DNA of 38,182 nt from Thermoanaerobaculia bacterium (GTDB lineage: Bacteria > Acidobacteriota > Thermoanaerobaculia > Gp7-AA8): assembly GCA_017883235.1 (NCBI GenBank), contig JADGNY010000065.1:1-38182 (forward strand). Direction: 5' to 3'. Below the pieces are notes generated by a model. That model saw only the letters and a list, made by a program, of their open reading frames with translations, made no database searches and was not told the DNA's origin. The first letter of the stretch is position 1, and the number at the start of each line of letters is the position of its first letter. The position numbers and the translations under genes are program-made. Shown in pieces: positions 23,014-30,837 of the stretch.

Positions 23014-25146
23014 CTACTTCGACGGCTTCCTCAGACGGTAGATGAACATCGAATAGCCGGCTTTGCCCTCGAGCATGGCTCCGTTCCTCGCGAGAAATGA
23101 ACGCCAGTAGTCACGGCTGTCGGCGGCGAGCGTCGCGCCCTGCCACGCCGTGGCACCGATGGCGAAGTAGCGGGATGGCGGAACCTCACCAGGAGCCAGG
23201 GCCGGCTCAGCAAAGTAGCCGAGGGCAAGATTGTGGTGACGAATTCCGTAGTACCGCGGATCCGCTGTGCCTGTGTAAACGAGGTCGATGGGATCCTCAG
23301 CGTGATGTTCGCGCAACCACGCCGAAAGTCGCGGCAAGTCCTGCCCCCAATCGAGATTTGAATCGACAAGACGCGTGAACCCGCGATCCGGGCCTCCAGC
23401 CAGTTCGTTCATGTACGAAAGATGACGCGACCAGAGCGGCGCGGGCGTTCCCGCGAACACGAAGAGACTTGCCGTGACGATCCACGCGATTGCGCAGACC
23501 GCAACGATCATGCGCCGGCGAGGTTCCATCGTTTCCCAAAGAGATGCCAGCGATCCGCACAGTACGTAAAGAAACGGGTAGATCGGCAGGATGTGGCGGT
23601 GGCCGATGTTGACGCCCGACCGGACCGACACGATGACGTAAATCGCGATCGGCCAGAGCAGAAACGGAAGCAGCCCCGCGGGCCTAATCGGAGGCCGGGA
23701 GTCGGGAGTCGGGGGTCGTAGCTGTGCTCGACTTCGGCTCCCGACCCCCGGCTCCCGACTCCCGAGGCCACGGCGGACCGCCACCACCAACGCGAGAAGG
23801 ATCGCCGCGATGGCTGGCAGCGGTGTCTTGTAAGCAAAGGTCCATAAAAAGTAGTCGCTGAAACCGGTCGTCGAGTATTCACCCCGGAGGAACGAGTTGC
23901 GGACGATCATACTGTCCTGCAGAATGGCCATCCCGTACAGGTACGCCTCAGGCAGGAGTCGATTACCGGCCGCGAAGATGATGGCCCGACCCAGCAAGCC
24001 GACGGGCGTCGAGGTTCGGGCGCGGCGCGCTTCGGCAGGCGGCGCACCGTTCGGAAACTCGTCAGCAAGCGCGCGTCGAACGGCCGACTCTTCGACGAAC
24101 TGCCGTATTGGCGGGTGCCCATCGGTGACTGGACCGTCGAGCCCTCGCTGCGCCAACGTTGCACGCGCCGCCGCTTCCTCCGACGCCGCACGCTGTGGGT
24201 CGGCGGCCATCGAAAAGCGGAACCCATACGCGGCCCAGAGCACGATGTACGTGCTGACGAAGGCGATGCCGATGGCCAGAGCGATCCGTGGTAGTTGGCG
24301 GCGACCCTGCATCAGCGCGATCACAATGACCGTGGGGACGAGAAGCAGCGCCGAGAATTTTGCGGCCTGAGCCAGGCCAAAGCAGAGCGCGAATGCGGCC
24401 ACGTTCGGCCACGAAAACGCCCGGCAGAGCCGCCAGAACAACCATACGCTGGCGAATATCAGCAGTGAAGTGCCGACATCCGTTGTCACCAGACCGCTGT
24501 TGGCGATGAAATTCGGGTCGAAACAGAAAAGCAGCGTCGACAACGCCGCCGCCCATGGTCCCCAGGCCTCCATCGACCAGAGGAAGATCGCCACCGCCAG
24601 CAGGACACCGCACAGCAGCATCACTGTTCGTGCACGAAGGAACATCGTCGCGGAGTCGTTCAGAAAATCGCCCGGTGTCAGCGCGGCCGTCGATGGGACG
24701 CTGGAGGCCTCTGCTCCAAGGCGCTCCAGAGCCGCATCGCGCACTCCATAGAGCAGATGGTGCGCGTAATACCACGCCGCCATAGGATTGGTTACCGCCA
24801 TTGCCCACGATTCGTTGAGGAGGCCCAGCGTCTTCGATCCATCGGCGTAGCCGCCGCGTTCGCCGGGCCAGACCCGCATCGATCGAAGCGGAATCGCGGC
24901 CATCATTTTCAAAAGGGGAGGATGCTCGGGACTCAAACGATAATCATGCGCCGCGAGAGAGCGCTCGCCGGCCACGAGGTGAACGGTCTCGTCCGTGGTC
25001 GGCGACGTTGCTCTGATGTTGCCGAGTGCGAGAACGACGAAGGCGGCGGCCGAAAGAGCCGCGATGACGAACGCTGCCGGACGTTGCGGAGGCGGAGGGG
25101 CATGCGCCGCTTTCGGCCCTCGGCGCTTTCCCTTTGGGCGGCTCAT
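23014..25146 (-). CDS. GT39/ArnT-like polytopic glycosyltransferase
   Basis: This 710-residue membrane protein has about ten or more helices. After a basic Pro-rich tail and the first helix (about 25-43) comes the luminal T-T-D52-E53-T-V-H-L-V-A-G and S-P-E-H-P-P-L-L-K (72-80). These match the acidic motif and E-H-P-P-L motif of PMT/ArnT-type (GT39/GT83) enzymes, which use polyprenyl-phosphate sugars. Residues about 461-484 are encoded by a terminator-like palindrome (23696-23764) and give a basic Gly/Arg/Ser/Pro stretch in a loop. I chose ATG 25146: the frame continues 67 codons upstream, but that part is REP sequence. Acceptor unknown. Confidence 0.85.
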   Translation of the reverse strand: MSRPKGKRRGPKAAHAPPPPQRPAAFVIAALSAAAFVVLALGNIRATSPTTDETVHLVAGERSLAAHDYRLSPEHPPLLKMMAAIPLRSMRVWPGERGGYADGSKTLGLLNESWAMAVTNPMAAWYYAHHLLYGVRDAALERLGAEASSVPSTAALTPGDFLNDSATMFLRARTVMLLCGVLLAVAIFLWSMEAWGPWAAALSTLLFCFDPNFIANSGLVTTDVGTSLLIFASVWLFWRLCRAFSWPNVAAFALCFGLAQAAKFSALLLVPTVIVIALMQGRRQLPRIALAIGIAFVSTYIVLWAAYGFRFSMAADPQRAASEEAAARATLAQRGLDGPVTDGHPPIRQFVEESAVRRALADEFPNGAPPAEARRARTSTPVGLLGRAIIFAAGNRLLPEAYLYGMAILQDSMIVRNSFLRGEYSTTGFSDYFLWTFAYKTPLPAIAAILLALVVAVRRGLGSREPGVGSRSRAQLRPPTPDSRPPIRPAGLLPFLLWPIAIYVIVSVRSGVNIGHRHILPIYPFLYVLCGSLASLWETMEPRRRMIVAVCAIAWIVTASLFVFAGTPAPLWSRHLSYMNELAGGPDRGFTRLVDSNLDWGQDLPRLSAWLREHHAEDPIDLVYTGTADPRYYGIRHHNLALGYFAEPALAPGEVPPSRYFAIGATAWQGATLAADSRDYWRSFLARNGAMLEGKAGYSMFIYRLRKPSK
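23696..23764. repeat. GTCGGGA palindrome inside a coding region
   Basis: The 23-bp arms 23696-23718 and 23742-23764 are inverted with one mismatch, made of CGGGAGT/CGGGGGT words. The same word array forms the terminator-like palindrome at 30728-30815. Here it lies in frame inside the GT39-like gene. Confidence 0.85.
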
Positions 25147-25198
25147 TCGAGGAGCGGTAATACAGACTTTTCGTTGCGCTGTAAAGCGGGGTTGCGTT

Positions 25199-25329
25199 CC
25201 GGAGCGCTGGCGTCTCGCCGGCTGGCTCGGCGGCGTCTCGCCGCTGAGGGTTGCGAGCAACAGTTTGGAGTCTTGCCAGACCGGGGGCGAGACGCCCCCG
25301 GGCCAGCCGGCGAGACGCCAGCGCTCCGG
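25199..25329. repeat. Large palindrome GGAGCGCTGGCGTCTCGCCGG, copy 1
   Basis: The 47-bp arms 25199-25245 and 25283-25329 are inverted with about four mismatches. Each arm contains GGCG-TCT-CGCC hairpins. The left arm has GCGGCG-TCT-CGCCGC and the right arm carries GGGGGCG-AGA-CGCCCCC. The spacer between the GT39-like start and EF-P (25147-25421) otherwise contains no gene. Confidence 0.85.
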
Positions 25330-25421
25330 AAGGCACAGGAATATCACTCACATCACCCGCAGTTTGGCGGACGGCAGCAACCCCAACACCGCGTCACCGC
25401 GAGCGAAAGGATTCACCCTTC

Positions 25422-25979
25422 ATGCAGGCCAACGACATTCGGAGAGGGATCGTCATCGTTTTCAACGGCGACCTCTGCAAGGTGATGGAGTTCAATCACC
25501 ACACCCCGGGCAACCTCCGCGCGATGGTGCAGGCGAAACTGCGCAATATGCGCACCGGCAACCAGTTCGAGCACCGCTTCCGCTCCCAGGACGAGATCAC
25601 GCAGGCGTACATCAATCAGCACGAGATGGAGTACCTCTACTCCGACGGCCACGCCCACCACTTCATGAACACCGAGAACTACGAGCAGGTGGAGATCTCC
25701 GAGGATGACCTCGGCGAATCGGCGGCGTGGCTGAATCCCGGCGTGAAGCTGCAGGTGCAGTTCTTCGAAGAGAAGCCGATCGGCATCGAGCTCCCGAAAA
25801 CGTTGCGCGTCCGCATCGCCGAGACCGAGCCGCAGGTTCGCGGCGCCACGGCCTCGGCATCCTACAAGCCCGCCAAGCTCGAGAACGGCGTGACCGTGCT
25901 CGTGCCGCCGTTCGTCTCCGAGGGCGAAGAGATCATCGTCGACCCGAGCGAGAACCGGTATCTGGAGCGGGCGAAGTGA
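25422..25979 (+). CDS. efp: Elongation factor P
   Basis: This 185-residue protein has all three EF-P domains. It has the N-terminal KOW-like domain (A-N-D-I-R-R-G-I-V-I-V-F-N-G-D-L-C-K-V) and the C-terminal ending P-F-V-S-E-G-E-E-I-I-V-D-P-S-E-N-R-Y-L-E-R-A. EF-P relieves ribosome stalling at polyproline by reaching the peptidyl-transferase centre with a loop between two strands. That loop here is H-T-P29-G30-N31-L32-R33-A: the position of E. coli Lys34 is Asn31, so the lysylation pathway cannot act. The first ATG after the repeat spacer is used, without a clear Shine-Dalgarno. Confidence 0.97.
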   Translation: MQANDIRRGIVIVFNGDLCKVMEFNHHTPGNLRAMVQAKLRNMRTGNQFEHRFRSQDEITQAYINQHEMEYLYSDGHAHHFMNTENYEQVEISEDDLGESAAWLNPGVKLQVQFFEEKPIGIELPKTLRVRIAETEPQVRGATASASYKPAKLENGVTVLVPPFVSEGEEIIVDPSENRYLERAK

Positions 25980-26046
25980 CACGACGACGCGATAGCGCCG
26001 ACGTGTCATCCTGAGCCGGCGGAGCGCGGCGAAGGATCTCAAACGA

Positions 26047-26505
26047 ATGCCTTCCGTCCACTTCCTCTGTCTTCAATGCGAACAGCGCCTCGGGCGCGAT
26101 GCCGGCGAGGCCTCGCGCCCTTGTGATTTCTGCGGTGCCGCGAATGCGGTCGTCGCGCCGGACGCCGATGCCGTCATCGATCGCTGCGCCGCGTGCGGAC
26201 ACGAGCAGCTCTACTTTCAGAAGGATTTCAACCGCAAGACCGGCATCGCCCTGGTCGTCCTCGGCTCGATCTTCCTGCCGTGGACGTACGGCCTGTCACT
26301 TCTCGCCGTGACCATCCTCGACTACATCGTCTGGCGCATCGTGAAGGACGTGATCGTCTGCTACGAGTGCCAGGCCGTACACCGCGGATATGCAGCGAAT
26401 CCTTCGCTCAAGCCGTTCGATCTGGTGATCCATGACCGGCATGTGTATGGAGCCGCTCCTCCGGGGGCGGAAGAGGGGCATAGGGTGAGTGGATTCGTAG
26501 ATTAG
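26047..26505 (+). CDS. Zinc-ribbon membrane protein, unknown function
   Basis: The protein has 152 residues. Cys pairs C-L-Q-C (8-11), C-D-F-C (26-29), C-A-A-C (47-50) and a later C-Y-E-C (about 110-113) suggest two zinc ribbons. A hydrophobic stretch at about 66-90 (I-A-L-V-V-L-G-S-I-F-L-P-W ... L-S-L-L-A-V-T-I-L) forms one long or two short membrane helices. The C terminus (R-V-S-G-F-V-D) and stop codon are made from the repeat that begins at about 26487. The family resembles small zinc-ribbon proteins encoded near efp, but I cannot name it. A GTCATCCTGAG...GAAGGATCT repeat word lies just upstream (about 26002-26040). Confidence 0.75.
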   Translation: MPSVHFLCLQCEQRLGRDAGEASRPCDFCGAANAVVAPDADAVIDRCAACGHEQLYFQKDFNRKTGIALVVLGSIFLPWTYGLSLLAVTILDYIVWRIVKDVIVCYECQAVHRGYAANPSLKPFDLVIHDRHVYGAAPPGAEEGHRVSGFVD

Positions 26506-26588
26506 TGGGTTAGTGGATTAGTAGATCAGCGCCTTTGTTCCCTAATCCACTAATCCACTAATCCACTGATCTACTGATCTACTAACCA
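26487..26588. terminator. Bidirectional TAATCCAC word-array palindrome
   Basis: GTGGATTAG/GTAGATCAG words (26487-26529) face CTAATCCAC/CTGATCTAC words (26541-26588). The array lies between convergent genes. It starts inside the last codons of the plus-strand gene, which takes its TAG stop from the repeat, and ends five bases before the minus-strand stop. Confidence 0.75.
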
Positions 26589-26593
26589 CTACC

Positions 26594-27334
26594 TCACACC
26601 GGCAGATGCACCATCGCACTCAACCACGCACCTAACACCTCGCCAATCACCACCGCCACGACATCAACGTAGAGAATGCCTGTCGCGGCCATCGTCGAGC
26701 GGATCTTTACCGTTCCCCACACCATCGGATAGAGCAGCAGCGGCCCGAGGAGGCCCCATCCGGCATGCATCCAGAAGAAGATGCCCTGACGAACGGCCAC
26801 CTCGTACCACGCACCGCCGGCAACGATGGCAATCGTGACGACGGCGATCTTGACGATCGTCGCGGCAAGCGTCGCGATCGTGAGGCGTTTGAGCGGATCG
26901 ATGGCCATGCCGCGCACGACCAGATACCAGTGCCCGAGGAGCATGGCCATGTTCACGCTGCCGAGGAGAGCCATGCTCGATAACGCGCCGGCGATCGACC
27001 AGCCGATCGACGCATGCGTCGCCTCCTGCCACGCCGCGACCGGAAGGATGACGTAGACGATGCCCAGCAGCGCGGCCGGAATCCGGAAGATCAGCCGCTT
27101 CGGATAGCGCAGGGTGCCATAGACGATGAGCGTCAGCGCGATCGCCGGCAAGCTGCGAATCCGGAACGTTCCCCCGCTCGCCGAGAAGTCAGCCAGGTAG
27201 GAGCAGAGCGCCAGCACGCCGCTGATGATGAGGATGAGGCGGTAGAACTTCACCCCCGCGTTACTCCGGCCGACGAGGGGGAGAAAGAGGTAGAGGCCGG
27301 CGGCGAGGTCGATGAGGAAGAGGGAGAGGAGCAT
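26594..27334 (-). CDS. Polytopic membrane protein, unknown function
   Basis: This 246-residue protein has about seven hydrophobic helices and almost no loops. Visible polar landmarks inside helices are G-H-W-Y-L-V-V (about 133-139) and F-W-M-H-A-G-W-G-L-L-G-P (about 187-198). Buried His residues of this kind often bind heme or copper, but this is only a suggestion. The gene follows the YibQ-like gene by 24 bases on the same strand. TACACT 11 bases before the ATG may give it a private promoter. I do not recognise the family. Confidence 0.75.
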   Translation of the reverse strand: MLLSLFLIDLAAGLYLFLPLVGRSNAGVKFYRLILIISGVLALCSYLADFSASGGTFRIRSLPAIALTLIVYGTLRYPKRLIFRIPAALLGIVYVILPVAAWQEATHASIGWSIAGALSSMALLGSVNMAMLLGHWYLVVRGMAIDPLKRLTIATLAATIVKIAVVTIAIVAGGAWYEVAVRQGIFFWMHAGWGLLGPLLLYPMVWGTVKIRSTMAATGILYVDVVAVVIGEVLGAWLSAMVHLPV

Positions 27335-27345
27335 TTGGGAGGTGG

Positions 27346-27351
27346 AGTGTA
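27346..27351 (-). promoter_or_regulatory. -10-like TACACT box
   Basis: On the minus strand TACACT ends 11 bases before the ATG at 27334, within the short gap after the upstream gene. Confidence 0.4.
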
Positions 27352-27358
27352 GCGCCGA

Positions 27359-28213
27359 CTACTCGACTACAGAGCTTGCCCGCACGAACCGGAACCCCTT
27401 CGCCCGCAGCTTCGGCGCATCCTCGGTCAGCACCTGCATCGTGGTCGGGTGCATGTGGCCGATGCCGATGGCGATGCCGCGCGAGGCGGCGGTAGAGGCC
27501 AACTCGTCGAGCTGATGTCGAATCAACACCACGTCCTGGACATCGTCGAGAAAGACATTGCGCGACGCCGTCTTCACGCGCATTTCGTGCGCCACGGAGC
27601 CGGCCACCGAGTTGCCGGTCGTTTTGGAATCGATGAAATACATCCCCTTCGGGAACGCGCCGAGGACGTCGGTCATCACGCGGCGGTCCGCGGTGGCGCG
27701 GGAGCCCATGTGATTGTTCACACCGCGCGCGAAACGGATCGTCTCGATGTTGGCGCGCGTGGTCCGGGCGATCTCCGCATCCGACATCGCCGTCATCACC
27801 GCGCCGTCGCCGGGCGAGACCCGGGGAAAGCCCTCCGGCTCCATCGGCAGATGACAGAGCAGCTCGAAGCCGTGATCGTGCAGCGTCGCGGCGAACTCGG
27901 CCGAGTGCTTGCCGTTCGGGAGGACGGCGAAGTTCACATTCGGATCGATCGCCATCGCCGTCTCCAGCGGTTGATGATCGAAGCCGACATCGTCGAGGAT
28001 GAGAACGATGTCGCCGCGATGCGGCAGTATCCCGAGCGCTGATGTTTCCGTGTGGGCAGTAGCCGGAGCCGGACGGCGAAGCTGCTCAACCGCCCCTCGC
28101 AGAAAGCCCCATAAGAAGAAGGCGAGAAGAGCAGCGCCGGGGATGAGTAGCAGGGCGAAGATGTGCGAGCCCGACCGCGGCCTCAGACTGCGCTTCCCCT
28201 CCCGTCCCAGCAT
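27359..28213 (-). CDS. YibQ-type divergent polysaccharide deacetylase (DUF610)
   Basis: The protein has 284 residues. One N-terminal membrane anchor (about 18-41) is followed by the NodB-like barrel. Family blocks are I-V-L-I-L-D-D-V-G-F-D, P-N-V-N-F-A-V-L-P-N-G, H-L-P-M-E-P, G-V-N-N-H-M-G-S-R-A-T, F-I-D-S-K-T and I-G-I-G-H-M-H-P. These are the divergent polysaccharide deacetylase (YibQ) signatures, with Asp-Asp and the His motif kept for a metal site. The family sits in the periplasm and is often linked to envelope or division genes, but its substrate is unknown. Confidence 0.9.
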   Translation of the reverse strand: MLGREGKRSLRPRSGSHIFALLLIPGAALLAFFLWGFLRGAVEQLRRPAPATAHTETSALGILPHRGDIVLILDDVGFDHQPLETAMAIDPNVNFAVLPNGKHSAEFAATLHDHGFELLCHLPMEPEGFPRVSPGDGAVMTAMSDAEIARTTRANIETIRFARGVNNHMGSRATADRRVMTDVLGAFPKGMYFIDSKTTGNSVAGSVAHEMRVKTASRNVFLDDVQDVVLIRHQLDELASTAASRGIAIGIGHMHPTTMQVLTEDAPKLRAKGFRFVRASSVVE

Positions 28214-28319
28214 GCCGGTTGAGATTGTCGCACACCCGTGTTAGCCTTCGCTTCCCACCCGAGTGCCGCTCTTCCTGCGCGGTTCGCTCTCCGTCTTTCC
28301 GCACCACGCAAAAACGACT

Positions 28320-28745
28320 ATGAAACGATTCATTCTTTGCGTGTCCCTTGTTGTATCTACGAACGTGATGGCGGCGGTCCCGATGGCCCGCTTCGCCAGA
28401 GTCATCGACAGCCGGACCATCGTCGTCGAGCGCATCGGCGCCACCGAGGTCGTTCACCTCACCAACGTCAACGTCCCGGCCAAGGATGAGCAGGCCGCGC
28501 GTGCATACCTCCAGGAGACGCTGGCCGGCATGTACGTCTACGTCGAGAACGGCAACGTCTATCGCTCGCCCGACGCGCTCTTCATCAACCGCGAACTGGC
28601 CTTTGGCGCCTACGGTGCACCCACCCTCAAGATGCGCGTCCTCGGCGAAATCAATCCCGGCCCCCGCGCGCAGACAAAACAGGCAGCGCCGATACGCGAG
28701 CCGATGCAGGTGCCGAAGCCGCATCATGCCAGGAGGAAGCGGTAG
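28320..28745 (+). CDS. Secreted SNase-like (thermonuclease-fold) protein
   Basis: The protein has 141 residues with signal peptide 1-18. The mature part follows the staphylococcal nuclease OB-fold pattern: V-I-D-S-R-T-I-V-V-E-R, V-H-L-T-N-V-N-V-P, A-A-R-A-Y-L-Q-E-T-L-A-G-M-Y-V-Y-V-E-N-G-N-V-Y-R, then L-F-I-N-R-E-L-A-F-G-A-Y-G. The catalytic Arg/Glu/Arg set of true nucleases is not clearly kept (L-T-N-V-N-V-P lacks the R-L-x-G-I-D-x-P form), so it may be non-catalytic. A basic Pro/His/Arg tail (120-141) ends it. ATG 28320 is chosen because it starts the signal peptide. Confidence 0.75.
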   Translation: MKRFILCVSLVVSTNVMAAVPMARFARVIDSRTIVVERIGATEVVHLTNVNVPAKDEQAARAYLQETLAGMYVYVENGNVYRSPDALFINRELAFGAYGAPTLKMRVLGEINPGPRAQTKQAAPIREPMQVPKPHHARRKR

Positions 28746-28770
28746 GAAGTCACGGTTGCGCGGTCTCGCG

Positions 28771-28900
28771 TCGGAGCGCTGGCGTCTCGCCGGCTGGCCC
28801 GGGGGCGTCTCGCCCCCGCTCCGGGAGCTTGCGATACATTCGCTGTTAACGTCAGCGGCGAGACGCCGCCGAGCCAGCCGGCGAGACGCCAGCGCTCCGA
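28771..28900. repeat. Large palindrome GGAGCGCTGGCGTCTCGCCGG, copy 2 (inverted)
   Basis: The arms 28771-28817 and 28854-28900 match those at 25199-25329, but in swapped order. The GGGGGCG-TCT-CGCCCCC arm comes first and the GCGGCG-type arm second, so this copy is the first one inverted. No gene lies in the spacer between the SNase-like stop and the VWA lipoprotein. Confidence 0.85.
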
Positions 28901-28963
28901 CCCGACTACCAGTTTCCTTCCCACCACCCTCCGTGTCCAACGGACGAAACGGAGGAACCCTTC

Positions 28964-30718
28964 ATGCGCAACCGACAGATCCACTCCGCCCTCGACGGCG
29001 TCGTGCTCATCCTCTCCGCGATCCTTTTTTCCCTGCTCAGTCTCGTCTCCTGCAAGAGCGAGGTGAAGCCTTCGTCGACTCCGCTCCCGCCGCCGCCCCT
29101 CGGGCGTAACGCCCCGCAAACGGCGAAGATCGAACCGCCGGAAATCGACGCGGCCACCGGGGCTCCGAAAGTGGCACAGCCTGTCGAAGGAGGCGTCGAA
29201 GGTGGCGTAGTGGGAGGTGTGGTGGGCGGTGTCATCGGCACTGGCCGCTTCGTTGTGCCGGCTCCGATGCTGAAAGCCGACGCCGCGGAATTCAACACCG
29301 AGGAGTACGGACGAATCGAGGAGAACGAATTCCTCGCCGTTGCCGACAACCCGTTCTCCACCTTCTCCGTCGACGTCGACCGGGCCGCCTACAGCAATGT
29401 GCGGCGCTTCCTGCGCGGCGGCCAGCGCCCGCCGCGCGACGCCGTGCGAATCGAAGAGATGGTCAACTACTTTACCTATGACTATCCCGATCCATCCGGT
29501 GCGCAGCCGTTCTCGGTCACCACCGAGGTCGCTGGATGTCCGTGGAACGAGCGGCATCGCCTGCTGCTCGTCGGCCTGCAGGGGCGGCGGATGAAGACCG
29601 CCGATCTGCCGGCCAACAACCTCGTCTTCCTCATCGACGTCTCCGGTTCCATGTTCGAGCCGAACAAACTGCCGCTCGTCAAGCAGGGTCTCGAGCTGCT
29701 CGTCAACCAGCTCCGGCCGCAGGACCGTGTGGCCATCGTCGTCTACGCCGGGAACGCCGGCCTCGTGCTGCCTTCCACGCCCGGCTCGAACAAAGGGGCC
29801 ATCCTCTCAGCCATTCAGGGGCTGGAAGCGGGCGGCTCGACCGCCGGCGGCGCGGGAATCAAGCTCGCCTACGAGGTGGCGAAAGAGAACTTCCTCGATG
29901 GCGGCAACAACCGCGTCATCCTGGCCACCGACGGGGACTTCAACGTCGGCGCGTCGAGCGACGGCGAGCTGGAACAACTCATCGAGTCGAAGCGGAGCGA
30001 CCGCATCTTCCTCACCGTCCTCGGCTTCGGCACCGGCAACGTCAAAGACTCGAAGATGAAACTGCTGGCCGACAAAGGAAACGGCAACTACGCCTACGTC
30101 GATAGTCTCGCCGAGGCCAGGAAAGTGCTGGTGTCGGAAATGGGAGCGACGCTGTTCACCATCGCCAAGGACGTCAAACTGCAGATCGAATTCAATCCGG
30201 CCAGGGTGGCGGCGTATCGCCTCATCGGCTACGAGAATCGAATCCTCCGCAAGGAAGACTTCAACAACGATGCGAAGGATGCAGGCGACATCGGCGCCGG
30301 CCACTCCGTCACCGCGCTCTACGAGCTCGTGCCGCCCGGCGCGGACGCCGTGACCTCGCGCGTCGATCCGCTCAAATACCAGTCGACGCACGTCACCACA
30401 TCCTCGCCCGAGATGCTGACGCTCAAGCTCCGCTACAAAGAGCCCGAGAGCGAGACCTCGAAGCTGTTGACCTACACTATCAGCGACAGCCACGCGGACG
30501 TTATCGCCGCATCGAACAACCTCCGCTTCGCCTCCGCCGTCGCCGAATTCGGCATGCTCCTGCGCAACTCGAAGCACAAAGGCGACGCCACCTACGACGA
30601 AGCCCGCCAGCTCGCCCAGAAGTCCCTCGGCCGCGATTACGAAGGCTACCGCCGCGACTTCCTGACGATGATCGATGATGCGGAGAGGGTGATGAGTGCG
30701 TCGGTGGCGATGAAGTAG
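28964..30718 (+). CDS. YfbK-type von Willebrand factor A lipoprotein
   Basis: This 584-residue protein has a lipoprotein signal ending S-L-V-S-C30. A Pro-rich linker follows, then a Gly/Val repeat E-G-G-V-E-G-G-V-V-G-G-V-V-G-G-V-I-G (75-92). Next comes the N-terminal vWF_A domain (N-P-F-S-T-F-S-V-D-V-D-R-A-A-Y-S-N-V-R-R at 129-148). The VWA domain starts at about 218 with MIDAS D225-V-S-G-S229, then T-D-G-D-F-N-V-G. The last part is DUF3520-like. The family binds divalent metal and is membrane-attached in the periplasm. Its partners are unknown, and other metal-binding or secretion genes are not adjacent. Confidence 0.92.
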   Translation: MRNRQIHSALDGVVLILSAILFSLLSLVSCKSEVKPSSTPLPPPPLGRNAPQTAKIEPPEIDAATGAPKVAQPVEGGVEGGVVGGVVGGVIGTGRFVVPAPMLKADAAEFNTEEYGRIEENEFLAVADNPFSTFSVDVDRAAYSNVRRFLRGGQRPPRDAVRIEEMVNYFTYDYPDPSGAQPFSVTTEVAGCPWNERHRLLLVGLQGRRMKTADLPANNLVFLIDVSGSMFEPNKLPLVKQGLELLVNQLRPQDRVAIVVYAGNAGLVLPSTPGSNKGAILSAIQGLEAGGSTAGGAGIKLAYEVAKENFLDGGNNRVILATDGDFNVGASSDGELEQLIESKRSDRIFLTVLGFGTGNVKDSKMKLLADKGNGNYAYVDSLAEARKVLVSEMGATLFTIAKDVKLQIEFNPARVAAYRLIGYENRILRKEDFNNDAKDAGDIGAGHSVTALYELVPPGADAVTSRVDPLKYQSTHVTTSSPEMLTLKLRYKEPESETSKLLTYTISDSHADVIAASNNLRFASAVAEFGMLLRNSKHKGDATYDEARQLAQKSLGRDYEGYRRDFLTMIDDAERVMSASVAMK

Positions 30719-30727
30719 GTTGCTCGG

Positions 30728-30815
30728 GTTGTCGGTTGTCGGGGGTCGGGGGTCGGAGACTAACAGCTACTGGTGACTCCTGATCTCCGATCCCCGACTC
30801 CCGACAACCGACAAC
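30728..30815. terminator. Bidirectional GTTGTCGG/GTCGGGG palindrome
   Basis: The 29-bp arms 30728-30756 and 30787-30815 are inverted with two mismatches between two convergent genes. The right arm runs on into GCGCCGCAGCGCC, so the stop-anchored repeat of the minus-strand gene and this palindrome form one composite structure. Confidence 0.8.
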
Positions 30816-30837
30816 GCGCCGCAGCGCCGTTATCCCG

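Noticed and set aside
25147..25347. N-terminal extension of the GT39-like protein
   Set aside because: The extra 67 codons translate the palindromic repeat at 25199-25329, and the natural Met-rich basic N terminus begins at 25146.
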